From Zarea fungicola (Eukaryota; Ascomycota; Sordariomycetes; Hypocreales; Cordycipitaceae): DNA of 60,092 nucleotides. The notes under the pieces were generated by a model. That model saw only the letters and a list, made by a program, of their open reading frames with translations. It did no database searches and was not told the origin of the DNA. Shown in pieces: positions 22,413-33,873 of this stretch. A program made the position numbers and the translations under genes. How positions within the stretch are numbered: the first letter of the stretch is position 1; every line of letters starts with the position of its first letter. Where the stretch lies: contig FWCC01000170.1 of the NCBI GenBank assembly GCA_900169235.1, positions 1-60,092 of the forward strand, written 5' to 3'.

Positions 22413-23507
22413 TTATGAACATCTGCCAAGATCGCTTGACGGAAAAGTCTTTTCGGCGCCCGGCTTCAAAACGCTGCTTTCTAACCACTGGTGGGCTTGT
22501 TGGAAGATCGGTTCGCTCTTTTGTTTCCTTTTCAATCGCTTCACAGGATCCCGCCCATTATAATGTGTGAAACCATGGGAGCAACCAAGAGCAAGTGTCC
22601 ATTTGTATGTTCCACTCTCAAACGGCTCTTCTTGGTTCATTTTGTCCTCCAAGCCAGCCAGTCTATGTATCATTTCTTGCGCCTCAAGACGAAACATGTC
22701 CCACTGCGCACCTATGATATATATCCGTGGTGGTAAATCCTCTTTGTTTGCAAAGTAAGGGCTTAACAGCTGATCTCGCCTATTCTGCTCAACACAGACA
22801 TAGCCCCAGTCCAGCCACCACGCAGGAGATCCGAATCGATCAGGTGGACCGCCTTTGTACGGTCGTCTTGTCAACTTTTCATCTGGTGGCACACTAAAGT
22901 CAACAACGGGATAATACACCACAGCCGCCTTGATAACATTGCGCAATGCGGGTAACTGTGAGGCAGATAATGCAAGGCTGCCCCCGGCGCTGAATCCTCC
23001 GATAACGATTCTTGATTTGTCGATTGGTAGTCGGTCATCGTTGATAACGGCATTCGAAATCGCGGCGACATCGTGCGAGGCTGTGGGAAATGGGTGCAGT
23101 GGCGCTTTTCTATAGTTCACGCTCACTACCAACATACCGGTTCGCCTGGCCCAGTCAGAACAGAATTCATCATCCTGTGATGGCTCACCGAAAGCGAAAC
23201 CTCCGCCATGCATGTTGAGATATAACGGGAGAAGGCCGTCCCCTGACCGATAATCTGGTGGATAGAAGATTCTGTTCTCCAACGTGGGTCGACATGGGTA
23301 CCGCCTGACCATGACCAGATTCGGATAATTGATGCTGCGATTGAGGTATCGCATAGCAGGGGAATAAATAGCTTCTATAGCTTTGCAAAGATAGAGCGTA
23401 ACAGCCCACTTGATGCGATCAGTCAGTGGGAAACGGACTTTCGGCATCGGCGATAGTTTGGTAGCAAACGTAAGCTGCATTGGTTTCTTGGCGGTAGTGT
23501 CAGTCAT
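22413..23507 (-). CDS. Alpha/beta hydrolase, HSL (AB hydrolase-3) family
   Basis: Intronless. The ATG at 23507 gives 364 aa; the frame stays open to 23708 (431 aa), but those extra residues look unlike the family. The oxyanion-hole motif is NMHGGGFAFG. The nucleophile elbow is GGFSAGG, with Ser as nucleophile. The acidic residue is likely in GAQWDMFRLEA, and the His in GCSHGFTHY. Before the core lies a segment rich in basic and aromatic residues. These enzymes hydrolyse carboxylic esters, lactones or acetylated metabolites. It stands divergent-free on the minus strand downstream of the Zn2Cys6 gene. A second member of the same family lies at 49.7-50.9 kb. The substrate is unknown. Confidence 0.88.
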   Translation of the reverse strand: MTDTTAKKPMQLTFATKLSPMPKVRFPLTDRIKWAVTLYLCKAIEAIYSPAMRYLNRSINYPNLVMVRRYPCRPTLENRIFYPPDYRSGDGLLPLYLNMHGGGFAFGEPSQDDEFCSDWARRTGMLVVSVNYRKAPLHPFPTASHDVAAISNAVINDDRLPIDKSRIVIGGFSAGGSLALSASQLPALRNVIKAAVVYYPVVDFSVPPDEKLTRRPYKGGPPDRFGSPAWWLDWGYVCVEQNRRDQLLSPYFANKEDLPPRIYIIGAQWDMFRLEAQEMIHRLAGLEDKMNQEEPFESGTYKWTLALGCSHGFTHYNGRDPVKRLKRKQKSEPIFQQAHQWLESSVLKPGAEKTFPSSDLGRCS

Positions 23508-24231
23508 TTTGGGGGAAGCTATGCAATCCCAACAAGACCGTATTGCAGTGGGATTTGCAGTGACCAACACAATACTACATCGGGGATCTATCGTGCTTTT
23601 AATACCAGATGCAGTTTGGTTGTAGACTTTAGCCGAGGCTCGGCTGCCACTTTGAATCATTTTTGCTGGGTTATGCCTCGGCTTATAGGTTGAGTCATTC
23701 CCTGTCAACGAAGTGTTTGATACTCAATAGCTTACCGAGCAGCGGTACAAATTATGCCTAATTGTTGGATGCGCTTGATGTGTAACTAAAACCGTACCAA
23801 AGGTGCGCCTCAGAATGAGAAATACCGTGGAGCCGGCCGCCTAAACAATGGATTAGACTGAACTAACTCAACAACCAGTTCGTATGGGTCCTGGTGGACC
23901 CGGATGAGCCTTCCTGGATCACTTCTTTAGTTCCGATCGTGTCAGCATTTAGGCTCCGTTACCCATATTCAACGAGCTTCATACACTATCCGATATCGGC
24001 GACTTTAGCGTCGTGATTGTTCCCGGTCTAGTTCTGTCAGGGTCAGAGTAGCAAGGAGAGGCACTCAAAGACACCGTGTGGTACTTGGTTTTCGATCTAG
24101 AAGATGACCTTGATGACCTGTACATATTGTCCGCTGATGGGTAACAAAACTGTATAGGCAACAATGTTGTAAGAGGTAGTAATGCTGTAACAGGCAGCAA
24201 TTTTGCATTAGGCAACAGTGCACAAGGTACA
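23508..24231. other. Intergenic, no gene supported
   Basis: Contains the promoter of the hydrolase and a loosely repetitive stretch (about 24140-24230) with recurring short units around GTAACA, GCAACA and TGTAA. Confidence 0.4.
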
Positions 24232-24620
24232 TTATACTAGCGTAATGTACCCCACCGTGTTAAGGATTTTGAAACTCCTAGATCGATCAAAACCTGGCTT
24301 ATCAGGTAGATTTGGAGACGTCACCAAAATGACATTGGCTCCGTGGGTGGCGAGTGTCTTGCCGGCGACGGGAGCAGCGATGGCGCGGGTCATTTCAACC
24401 ACACGCAAGTCGTGCAGGCATCTTTTACTGTGTGAATTCGGTATGTGTTTACAAGCAGCACTCGCCAATTGCTCAAGAAGTATGGGTTGGTCAGCAATTT
24501 TTTTGATTGCATCAATGAGTCCCACTGGTCGTACGATCGAAATGCATAGACTGCTGTTATTCCATCGACCATTGCGGCTGTCTCGAGGCCAGTGCCGTTC
24601 AGAATTGCAGTCTTTGCTGC
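24232..24620 (-). pseudogene. Fragment of a CaiB/BaiF (class III) CoA-transferase
   Basis: On the minus strand one frame reads FRSYDQWDSL (near 24550-24520). The next part of the same protein continues in another frame (DAIKKIADQPILLEQLASA) and then reads DLRVVEMTRAIAAPVAGKTL and HGANVILVTSPNLPD, a classic CaiB/BaiF N-domain segment. After PGFDRS the resemblance stops. A full enzyme has about 400-500 residues; only about 110 remain, with a frameshift, no start and no C-domain. It is a relic. Its presence implies that acyl-CoA chemistry was once encoded here, in line with the nearby thioesterase. Confidence 0.7.
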
Positions 24621-25640
24621 TACATCTTCACGGCTTGCGTCATGGGATTCCGCGGAGTCCGATAGAATCGGTTCATCCGGACACAACTTGGCAGACTAGG
24701 ATGTAAAATCCGACACGATCATATACGACGCAACATGGGCCACTCGGCATGACTATGCCAGTGGAGTATTGGACACGGCCCAGATTACTAGTTAGCGCAG
24801 GCCGGCAACCCTAATGGCGAAACGGTGCTCCGGCCGTTGTACTAAATGTCATGGCTAAGTCGGCCAGCGGTGGGTGTGCCCGCCAACAGGTACAGAGCTA
24901 AAATCATGTACAATGTAAGAGGGTCACTGTACTCCGTATCATTTTTCCAAATAGCCGATTAGAACGACAAGATACAATCCGAGTTAGGCTAGAGCCAGGT
25001 ACGGAGATTATAACTTGACATCTTTTTTGGATAAAAGTCTTTGCGTGACAATTGCTAATGCTAGTACTTTGTACTTGTCGCCTTGAGCTTTTGCAAAGTC
25101 GTTTCTCATTCTATTCCATTTCAGATTTCCCATGTAATTTTACTATTTTCATCACCTTTGACGGAATCAATTCTGCGTTGCCAGAACTCGCTGATAGAAA
25201 TTGCCAACGCGTAAAGTGTCCTTATACTTGCCCTTTAATGTGTAGCCCATATTGTCTATGCTCTAAACCGCATTATGCATAATTCCATTCCCTATAATAA
25301 CCTCCTTAGGATTTCTTTTCTTTTTTTCAATAAAAAAAACCTTTAATGAGTTCTTTACTTTCAACAACTTATTCATCATACAATGGGATTTTGACAGGCT
25401 TGCCTCTCACCATTGTTAGGCCGACATTGGCTACCTTGGCCGTTTGACGCATATTACTGAGTACAGTACCGCGCGAATGGCTACTAAAATCTGACACGAT
25501 GAATAATTGGGCCTTTCTGTACGACTGGCCAGCACAATTCCTTCTGGAACACTCTTTGCCTTTGATGAAAAAGAACTACAATTACTGCTGCGCGACCTAG
25601 TTTATACCTTGATACCATAATCAAAACACTACTACTTGAC
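24621..25640. other. Intergenic, no gene supported
   Basis: AT-rich in its second half, with T and A runs around 25313-25350. The last part is presumably the promoter of the MCT-like carrier. Confidence 0.5.
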
Positions 25641-27024
25641 ATGGTCCAAGTTCGAAAAATGAAATTAAGCACAGTCGTTACAAAGGCAAGGGCCTGCGCA
25701 AAGCCAAGCACCATGAAAAGTAAGGAGGATCGTGATGTGGACGAAAACCAGCTGGACGGTGGCAAAACCGCATGGCTACAAGTTGTAGGGGCGTTTCTAT
25801 TCATGTTCAATACTTGGTACGGTATTCTTCACGGTTCAGATGCACCAGTTCAATTCCAGCAAACTAATCCGCGGGGATAGGGGTATAATCAGCAGTTTCG
25901 GTGCTTACCAGGCATTTTATGAGTTTAACCTACTGCAATCTTATTCACCGTCTTCCATATCCTGGATTGGAACAATTCAAGGATCACTTCCCATCATCCT
26001 GGGCCTCATTAGCGGTCCAATGTTTGACATGGGCTATTTTCGACTTTTAACTACCAGCGGTTCTGTTCTGGTTGTTCTTGGGATGTTGACAACCAGCGTC
26101 TGTACAGAATACTACCATTTCATTTTAGCTCAAGGATTGTGTATCGGCTTGGGTGCAGCCGCAATATACCTCCCCAGTTTTGCCATCCTTGCAAAGTACT
26201 TCACCAGCAGGCGCGCAATGGCATCCGGAATGGTGGCGGCAGGGGGTAGTATTGGGGCATCTGTGTATACTATTGCCTTCCGTAGACTCGAAGCTAGAGT
26301 GGGTTTCTCATGGACAGCTCGAGCAATTGGACTTATCGCTATGGGCTGTTTCTTTATGAGCTTGATGATCATGCGGGTGCCGAAATCACAGGACGTGACA
26401 GTAAAGAATCAGACAATGGTAACACGTCTTATTGACATTTCAGCATTCACGTCGGCGCCGTTCCTTATTTGCAGCGTAGGGATGCTTCTTTCCTACATTG
26501 GCTTGTACATTCCGTTTTTCTACATTGTCGCCTACGCCCAGAAACATAGTCATGTCGATGTAGACATGTCCTTTTACTTGCTTTCTATAATGAATGCAAG
26601 TTCCACATTCGGGCGAATTATCCCAGGTTTACTGGCCGATCGATGGGGCTCACTTCTAGTCATGGCAGTCTTCACTGTGGCGTCTGCGATAGTTGCCTAT
26701 TCCTGGGCCGCAATCAATTCTTTTCCTGGACTCTTGGTGTTTTGCATCGTATATGGGTTTCTGTCGGGGGCAGTTGCGTCACTGCCCCTCACAGTATTTG
26801 CCGCTTTGGCACCTGACCGGAACAAGGTTGGCACTGGGATGGGTATGGGTCTTTGCTCGTGCGGCATAGGTTTTCTAGTTGGAAGCCCTATAGCTGGTCT
26901 TTTGGTTTCAATTGAAAAGGATTCCTATACTCACGGTATAATATTTGCTGGAAGCTGCTTGGCAGCAGGATCAGCTTTCTTTTGGATTATAATAACGCAA
27001 CAGGGTAGGAAAATAAAAAATTGA
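25641..27024 (+). CDS. Monocarboxylate-transporter-like MFS protein
   Basis: Exons 25641-25816 and 25881-27024 give 439 aa; the 64-nt intron has a CTAATCC branch site, and the join gives MFNTWGIISSFGAYQ. Starts at codons 7 and 25 are possible alternatives. The first helix (WLQVVGAFLFMFNTWG) with following FGAYQAFYEFNLLQSYSPSS is the signature of the fungal MCT/SLC16-like MFS group. The central part ends with KSQDVTVKN before helix 7, and GRIIPGLLADRWG marks the second-half motif. About twelve helices are evident. Relatives move monocarboxylates, riboflavin or cluster metabolites across membranes. Its role here may be substrate uptake, complementing the DHA1 exporter at 12 kb; that is inference. 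Confidence 0.9.
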
Positions 27025-27424
27025 TTGGCTGCTTCGTCAAACTGCGTGTATTGCCCAGGGCTATGCGCCGACATACAGTTTGTCACCCACGGTGGCAAAT
27101 AGTATTCCATTACAAATAATGTAATTATCAGAGTACATACAATGTCGATGCCTCTGCGAGCAGCGTGCCGAGTGCTGATCACGTAGATGGCTTCCAAGAA
27201 TAAGAATGACACGAAATTGAGCCCTAGACCTAGGTTAAAGCCCTGAAGAAACCAATAGTGTTCTATTCATAGAGATGAGATAGTGGCATGTCGGCGGCGC
27301 TTCTTGGGCGACGCTTGTGCCATGTCCAGTTCGTCGATTGCAGATCCTCTGAGGCAACCATGATGAACGAGGCTGCGGGGCTAATGGCGGGGTAGAAGTA
27401 CGTTCAGATAGTCTCTGACCGTGA
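27025..27424. other. Intergenic between MCT-like gene and NmrA relic
   Basis: No gene is seen. Confidence 0.4.
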
Positions 27425-27619
27425 CAATTAAGGTGTAAAGGGCTGGAAGCCTATGTATTAGGGGGTAGCTTCTCATATATAATGTATATAAATATATAAG
27501 TTTAGAAGAGGCCAAGTAGTAAGGAATCCTACTTTCTTACCTTGATGAATTTTTAAAGAGGGAGAGGCATTAGTTAGGATAATACATCTTAGAGCAGCCA
27601 AGTAGCTTCCTACTAAGCT
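27425..27619 (+). pseudogene. RIP-mutated partial copy of the NmrA-like gene
   Basis: This stretch aligns without gaps over about 185 bp to 7540-7731, the last 59 codons and stop region of the NmrA-like gene. It shares AAAGGGCTGGAA, AGCTTCTCAT and GCAGCCAAGTAGCTTCC. Nearly all differences are C-to-T or G-to-A relative to the intact gene, which is the signature of repeat-induced point mutation. The result is AT-rich, with premature stops. Resemblance fades beyond both ends, so only the 3' end of the gene was copied or retained. Confidence 0.85.
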
Positions 27620-28605
27620 GTCAGACGCAAGCTCCAATTTAATATTGAATTGGGCGTTTCTTATTTAGACTTAGCTGCGGACTTCACATTATTAAGAATT
27701 GGTGTTATTCGTTAACTCCGAAATTTGTGGAATACGACTGGTGGTGAGGGAATATATCCGCTCAGTCCCATTTGAGCATGCTGCATGCATGTGCATGCAT
27801 GAAGCACACCTGAGCCCAGGAACGCGATCAATCCAACACCAAGAACCCGATCAATTAAAACAAATATAAATTTGTATTTTACACTTATAAATAATTCATC
27901 TCTGAGCCTGCCGGTGTTGGTGGGAGAACCCAATCGGCGAATCTACTTTATCTTGCCCCCGCAATTCGATGATTATAATCCGGCAGTTCCGGATGATTAC
28001 ATGCCGCTGAACAATATAGGCCAAATGGTGACAAACGACTAGCTTATAAATCAGAGCACACGGCTTCCTCGCGCTAAACACTGAAGCTCTAACTAGAAGG
28101 AGCTCTAAAGCTTCCCAAGATAGACAAGCTTCAAAGTGCGACAGGTCGCTCCACGATCACGTTGCTGCGTAATCCACGCAGCTATTGTACTTTTCATCTG
28201 GCTACGCCCATTTCTAAGCCCACCTCTACGTAGCTAGCTGTAGGTTCGCAGCAAGCTCTCAAACAGGCTGGCAAGACAGCGAGCACTGGAAAGAGCGTTA
28301 GTAAGGGACTACGACACTCTTACCAATTGCCTCTTCGACGTCTTGCTAGTTCTCCCTATTCTGCTCTCCACAATGCTATTGCTGGATGTTCGCGGCTAGA
28401 CTTGCCAACTACAGGATGGCGTGTGCCTAGTAAGAAATCGCATGGCAACTTTACATTAATCAGCGAGGTGGCAGATGCGATGGAAGCCCCGTCTACTTGA
28501 TTAAAGCCCAAACTATTAAATAAGCTTTCCCCATGGAAGCAAGACCAACTACCCCTCATCATTCAGCTTTCCTTCTTTACTAAATTTACTAGCAAACTTT
28601 ACACA
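27620..28605. other. Intergenic, no gene supported
   Basis: Contains a near-palindromic run of GCATGCATG units (about 27778-27802) and the promoter of the GST gene. No reading frame is convincing. Confidence 0.5.
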
Positions 28606-29594
28606 ATGGCTCAACCTACCGGTCTAATTGCCAAGGCTGGCATTGAATTGCTTACTGGGGGTATGTAACAATGTCCATATTTGCTGTGCGCTGTTGGCTA
28701 CCGTCGCATTGTTTCGGCAACCGACACCTCAGCCTTGCGCCCGCAATACCACAGCTACTGACAACCTTTGTCACTTCCAGGAACCCCCAATGGCCATAAA
28801 GCTTCCATCATTTTGGAGGAGCTCAAGAGAGAATATGGATTGCAGTACACATTCCAAGGCATCAACATTAGCCTGAATACGCAGAAACAGCCATGGTTCA
28901 CCGCCATCAACCCCAACGGTCGCATTCCCGCCATTGTCGACCACGATAACAAGGATCTTTCCGTCTTTGAAGGTTCAGCAATTCTCTCCTATCTGACGCG
29001 CAAATATGATCCAAAGCATGTATTTTCGTTTGATCCGGCGGATGATGATTATACGATTGCCGAGAGCTGGATTGGCTTCCAGCACGGAGGCATTGGGCCG
29101 AGTAAGTGACTAGGCACGACGAAGGAAAAAAAACGTCGCTCTCCATCTCAGTTGCGCTAATGTTATAAACAGTGCAAGGACAAGCTGGCCATTTCCTGCG
29201 CGCCGCCCCCGAGCACATCCCATACGGCGTGCAGCGCTACGTCGGCGAGACGGAGAGACTGTACGGCGTCCTGAATGCGCGCCTCGCCGATAGAGACTAC
29301 ATTGTTGGACCGGGCCGGGGCAAGTACAGCATTGCAGATATTAGCTTCCTGGGATGGGCCAACTTTTCCGCTCTCTTGCCCATTGATCTGGGCGAGCGAT
29401 TCCCCGCCGTCAAGGCGTGGCTGGACCGCTGCTACGAGAGACCTGCCGTCAAGGCCGGCATGAGCATTCCGGGCCCGCCTGCTGTGGCGCCGGATAAGGC
29501 CCCTACGGAGGAGCAGGCCAAGAAGTATGCCGAGGGAAAGAAATTGGCGGATGCGGCAAAGGAGAAGTATGGGTACAAATACTCATCGCCTTGA
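28606..29594 (+). CDS. Glutathione S-transferase, URE2-like
   Basis: Exons 28606-28660, 28781-29101 and 29173-29594 give 265 aa. The introns are 120 and 71 nt, with standard GTATGT and GTAAGT donors. The thioredoxin-like N-domain reads [27 protein letters not shown] (cis-Pro) and [15 protein letters not shown] (Glu-Ser of the glutathione gamma-glutamyl site), all typical of the URE2/YfcG group. The helical C-domain contains [33 protein letters not shown] (the conserved N-capping/hydrophobic staple region) and an extended charged C-terminus. It likely conjugates or reduces with glutathione in the cytosol and would fit a detoxification role in the array. Confidence 0.93.
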
Positions 29595-29893
29595 TGTCGT
29601 GGTCGGCACTGGTATGGCGTTGGCATATAATAATCGGTTTTATTCAAGTAAAAAATTGCAATTTGTATCAGTTCTTTAGTCGAAATGAATCATGAGAAAA
29701 TTGCACCTTTGTTTTCGTGTTCAATTGTCCCAGGTCTTGAAGATGCCAAGCAACACGCAGCGAACATGATGGAATTCATACTCGCGAACAACTTGGAGTA
29801 AATAAACTTGATGACTGCATTGAATACAATTAAATTTATGCTTTTATGTATTGTTTGCTATTTATATTGACATTGAAATCTACTATTTCATGA
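29595..29893. other. Short intergenic, convergent gene ends
   Basis: The GST (plus) and the reductase (minus) converge here. The sequence is AT-rich; nothing else is seen. Confidence 0.5.
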
Positions 29894-30943
29894 TCAGTGA
29901 CGTGGCGCGAGCGTGGCACTCGACGCATCATTCTCAATAATGGCATTCACTGCCTTGACAATTGTTTCCTCCAAACTCGTGAATCCATCTCCCTTCAACC
30001 TCATGAGCACCTCAAGGCTGCGCACATTATCCACTTTCCCACAATCTACAGCCGGCTCATCGACTAATTGAGGGACGTCTGATAGCTGTGGAAATCGTCG
30101 ATGCAGGATTTCGAGAATCTGCGTCCATGAATATTGGCCGGCGAAGCCAAGCAGGCGTTCATTGTGCACGTCGTCGAGTGTGAGAGCAGCAAGATGTAGC
30201 AGAGCCGCATCTTCGACATCAACATACCATTGCGACGGAAAAATAAAGAGCGCATGGGGCTGGCCCTTGAGAAAAGACTGAAAGATGCCCGCGCTGCTGC
30301 GGAATCCCAAATTTTCAGGCGACACGGGCGCGCCGAAAATGACGTCGGGCAGGACGGTATTAAAGTCAAAGGCCGGTTTGTGCTTGCGCACCCATGAGAA
30401 ACATGCTTGTTCTCCTCGCGCCTTGGCAGCCCCGTAAACATGGAGGCGGCGCGCAAAAGGATCCCCTTGACCGTCCCACGGCTTGGCCGCCAGGTCGATT
30501 GATGTCGTGTTGTATGTACTTGAATTAATCTCATAGGGCATGCCGGTAGTGGGGAGGATACAGGCAGCCTGAGAGGAGGTGACAACGACGCTCTTGACGC
30601 TGGGCTCTTTTGCAGCCGACTCCAAGAGCTGCAGCCATGACTTGATGGTATCATCGACCAATGCGGAGTTGTTTATATCAAAATTCAGATTCATAGCAAT
30701 GTGGGCAATACCATCAACACCTCTTAAAGCGACATCAAGCGAGCCAGGGGAGTCCAAGTCAGGTACCTCGACGAGTTCAAATTTGGGGCCAAAGAACGAC
30801 TTCATCCAGGCACATGAAGTAATGGAGCGGACCGTACCACGTACACGGTATCCATGTCTTATAAAGACTTGACTTGTAACGCTGCCCAGGTAGCCATTGG
30901 CTCCGGTGACTAGGATTACACCTCCTGCTGGGACGGAAGGCAT
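29894..30943 (-). CDS. NAD(P)-dependent extended SDR (dihydroflavonol/aldehyde-reductase-like)
   Basis: Intronless, 349 aa. The N-terminal Rossmann motif is VTGANGYLGS. RGTVRS follows as the likely NADP-binding arginine region. VVVTSSQAAC carries the catalytic Ser/Thr region, and VYGAAKARGE supplies the YxxxK dyad. LPDVIFGAPV and WYVDVEDAALLHLAAL are usual late blocks of the dihydroflavonol-4-reductase/GRE2-like group. Such enzymes reduce aldehydes, ketones or methylglyoxal with NADPH. It is convergent with the GST, so both could belong to one detoxification or tailoring module. The family assignment is firm; the substrate is open. Confidence 0.9.
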   Translation of the reverse strand: MPSVPAGGVILVTGANGYLGSVTSQVFIRHGYRVRGTVRSITSCAWMKSFFGPKFELVEVPDLDSPGSLDVALRGVDGIAHIAMNLNFDINNSALVDDTIKSWLQLLESAAKEPSVKSVVVTSSQAACILPTTGMPYEINSSTYNTTSIDLAAKPWDGQGDPFARRLHVYGAAKARGEQACFSWVRKHKPAFDFNTVLPDVIFGAPVSPENLGFRSSAGIFQSFLKGQPHALFIFPSQWYVDVEDAALLHLAALTLDDVHNERLLGFAGQYSWTQILEILHRRFPQLSDVPQLVDEPAVDCGKVDNVRSLEVLMRLKGDGFTSLEETIVKAVNAIIENDASSATLAPRH

Positions 30944-32428
30944 TGTAGTGTTTTGGATTCAGGTAAAGCCACTTGGAAAAATGATGATCGCTCGACATGA
31001 CCTAACAGGCAAAGAAGTAGATTCGGCGAGAATGGTGGGGTTAATAGCCGTCAGTTCCCCTCTTCATGGTAGTAGTTTGATCGGCCACTAAGAATCCTCG
31101 GGGGATTTTGCTGCGGTCAACGGTTACACAATATTTCTGCTACCCAGCCATAAAACTTTCCTTGGCAGAAGCCAGAATTTGTCCGAATGTCCGAGTGTGC
31201 AGCCAAGACTGGATCCCCCTCGCGCTGTTTACGGCAATTTGATCAACGTCTACGCATATTTTAAACTGCAAAATCGCGCGTCTCGGCAATGGCAATGGCG
31301 TTAAGATGGGAACATGTTTGAGTTTAATACCTCCAAGTATGCCCAGCTTGCCCAGATACGTGGAATGCTACCAAGAACTGTGATAAGTACGGTGAAACCT
31401 CACATGCGGCAGGCATTGCACTTGGATACTAGCGTAGGGATACGGCCGACTGGAACGGACATTCGGACAAAACATGATGATCGGCAATGCCCCATACCCG
31501 GGAGTCGGACGGATACTGGCGGGGTTAAATACAAACAAAAATAGCCGAGCTGCGTGGCTGTAGCACTGTGGAGGTTTGCCAGGACAGACTATATGTTGCT
31601 AAAATAAAGGCGTCAGGCTGGATTGAAGCCGTTTGGTACGAGAACGAGGAAATGGCTATTGAACGAACCCCCAAGGCAAAATAACCCTTCGACTAGAGAA
31701 CTTGGAACTCTCGGAGGTGTGGAGTCGTCCTTAATTCGTCATCGACTTACACAGAGCTCAGATTGAATGAACAACAGGTTGACTCAGATGAAGAACGGAC
31801 GATGACAAGACAGCCTAGGGAGGAACGGGATGAATTACTAACCAGATTTAAAAGAATGGGTATAGTAAGGCTCATTTAGGATTTCTATCGAATAGAATGC
31901 CACTGGAAGTGTGGGGTAAATTGCGGTTAACCTTGTTAGGAAGCCAATACAACAGATGCCTGGCTTCTCGATGCACGGCAGCTTGGACTGCACCTGATGG
32001 ATGCCGACTGCCATTCCGCACCCACGTACGAAGTACCCGTTTAACTTTATGAAAAAATGAAAAGATAATGCTTGTCGTTTGATACGATACTGGCAACTGT
32101 CCAAATTTGCTGTGCATTGTAACAGAGTATTTCGTGTGGGTTTTTACCGGAATTCGCCTTCTTTTCGGTAGCGCTTACAGGGCGGCGATGGCTTCCTCTT
32201 TCATCGCAACACGTGCTAGAACGCGACGTGTTAAAATCGCATAGAGAGTGATAGAGGGGAATTCATCTTCAGTAATTTGTTAAGTAATTGTTGATAGTCT
32301 CCAGCTGGATCCCCAGCTACCTTGCCCTCGATCCCTTTCCCTTGATCGTCCGGGCCATATTGTGATTGATAGTACCGTGCCGACAAAGATCTGCATGAAT
32401 TGCTTGAGAGTCAATCATCGAATTGGCC
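30944..32428. other. Intergenic, no gene supported
   Basis: About 1.5 kb between divergent genes (reductase on minus, flavin-reductase-like on plus). The minus-strand frames at 31838-32117 have no family resemblance. Confidence 0.5.
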
Positions 32429-33258
32429 ATGTTTCACAAAACAGGTGAAAATAATCATGGCCTCCCCCATGATCCCTTCAAGGTCGCGACTCCCTTTCTC
32501 AATCGAACGACTAGCAAGTGAAGAGTTGACCTGTAAACTAGGCGTGTGTAGTTCCTCGAGCTATCGGATGGATTTCGACAACGGCCGCCGACGGTACTTA
32601 CAATCTCGCCCCATACAGCCAATTCACCAACGTGAGCTTTGACCCTCCAACCGTGATTTTCAGCGCCCACGAGCTCGTAGGCATTGGGCGGAAGGATACG
32701 GTAAACAACATTGAGGAAACAGGAGTCTTTTGCTGGCAGCTGGCAACATACCCTCTGCGCGAAGCCGTCAATCTTAGTGCTGAAGCGGTTGGGCCTGCTG
32801 TAGACGAGTTTGACAGGGCTAAACTTGAGAAGACTTGGTCGCAAAGCCTGGCCACTCCCGTGCCCATGGTAGCAGCCTCGCCCGTGCGATTCGAATGTGA
32901 ATACCTCCAAACTATCCGCCTGCCAGGTAACCCTCCCATGGGCACTGTGGATCTCATCATCGGCCGTGTTGTCGGAGTCCATATCGACGACTCTGTACTG
33001 ACTGACGGGAGGATCGATGTGAGGAAGACGATGCCGATTGCCAGGCTTGGATACTATGAATATGCGGTTGTAAAGGACTCTTTTGACATGATTGTACCAG
33101 GAGACAAGAGTGTTCTTGTTGGGGTAAGTACCAAGTGAGCAGTTGAACATCCAGACCTACCACTGACAGACTCTTCGCAGCTTGAGGGACGGCCTCACAA
33201 CCTAGCAAAGAACAAGAACCTTGAGAAAGGAAAGGGAAAGCAAACGGCCGAAGTATGA
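32429..33258 (+). CDS. Flavin-reductase-like, FMN-binding split-barrel protein
   Basis: Exons 32429-32482, 32542-33123 and 33181-33258 give 237 aa. The joins read GLPHDPFK + ACVVPRAIGWIST and SVLVG + LEGRPHN. The first donor is GTCGCG, off consensus, but the protein join matches the family exactly (PHNPFK..VVPRPIGWIST is usual). The FMN split-barrel signature continues as LAPYSQFTNVSFDPPTVIF, DTVNNIEETGVFCWQL and PMVAASPVRFECEYLQT. The late block RLGYYEYAVVKD is also typical. Proteins of this class (PF01613) bind FMN and act as flavin reductases or oxidoreductases, often found near oxygenases or catabolic genes. The C-terminus is a short lysine-rich tail. Confidence 0.88.
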
Positions 33259-33546
33259 TAAGAGGCACTTGACTGAGATCATCCAAATCCTAGTGAAGGT
33301 TTACAACATTCGGAGATCCTTCGTTTACCAAAGCATATTGTAGCTTGACACGGGATATTCCATAGTACTGCTGTCGATCAACATAAGATCTAGAATATAA
33401 ACTATATAAAAGTCATTCGAGTACCTTGGCATAGCGCTATCGTGACAACAACGAGCAATATTGCCCCGAAAGACGTAGTCAAAATCAGTTTCAAGTTGGA
33501 AGTTTCTTGTATTCAACGCTACTCGCTCCGATGTAACTGGTGTAAC
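33259..33546. other. Short intergenic
   Basis: 3' flank of the flavin-reductase-like gene up to an LTR-like repeat. Nothing else is seen. Confidence 0.4.
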
Positions 33547-33844
33547 TGTTGTTTGTTCAAGCAGTGTATAAATAGAGGGTTGGTGGAGGCTGCAAGCCGC
33601 CGTTGGTCAACACCCTAAGCGACAGCAGCCTACCACAGATATTAGGGGTTAGGTCACGATAGTTACTATACACAATTCCTTTTTCTGATTCCTGATGTTT
33701 ATATGAAGGACTGATTCCTCCCCCAGCAGTGGCTAGAGGTTGAACATCATCAAGTAACTACAAGCATACCTATCGAGAGTATCACCTCTCAGCCTGTGCC
33801 TGTATAACTGACTAAGAACATTCTTGCGAATATACCAACACGTA
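33547..33844 (+). repeat. LTR-like dispersed repeat, copy B
   Basis: Begins TGTTGTTTGTTCAAGCA and aligns over its length with 4917-5233 and in its first half with 56823-56940. It keeps a TATA box (TATAAATA, 33567-33574) near its start, as an LTR promoter would. The shared end block runs from CATCAAGTAACTACAAGC to CCAACACGTATCA. It lies just downstream of the CorA-like gene on the opposite strand. Most likely a degenerate solo LTR. Confidence 0.5.
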
Positions 33845-33873
33845 TCAATAAGGTCGTTTACCATAGATAATAT

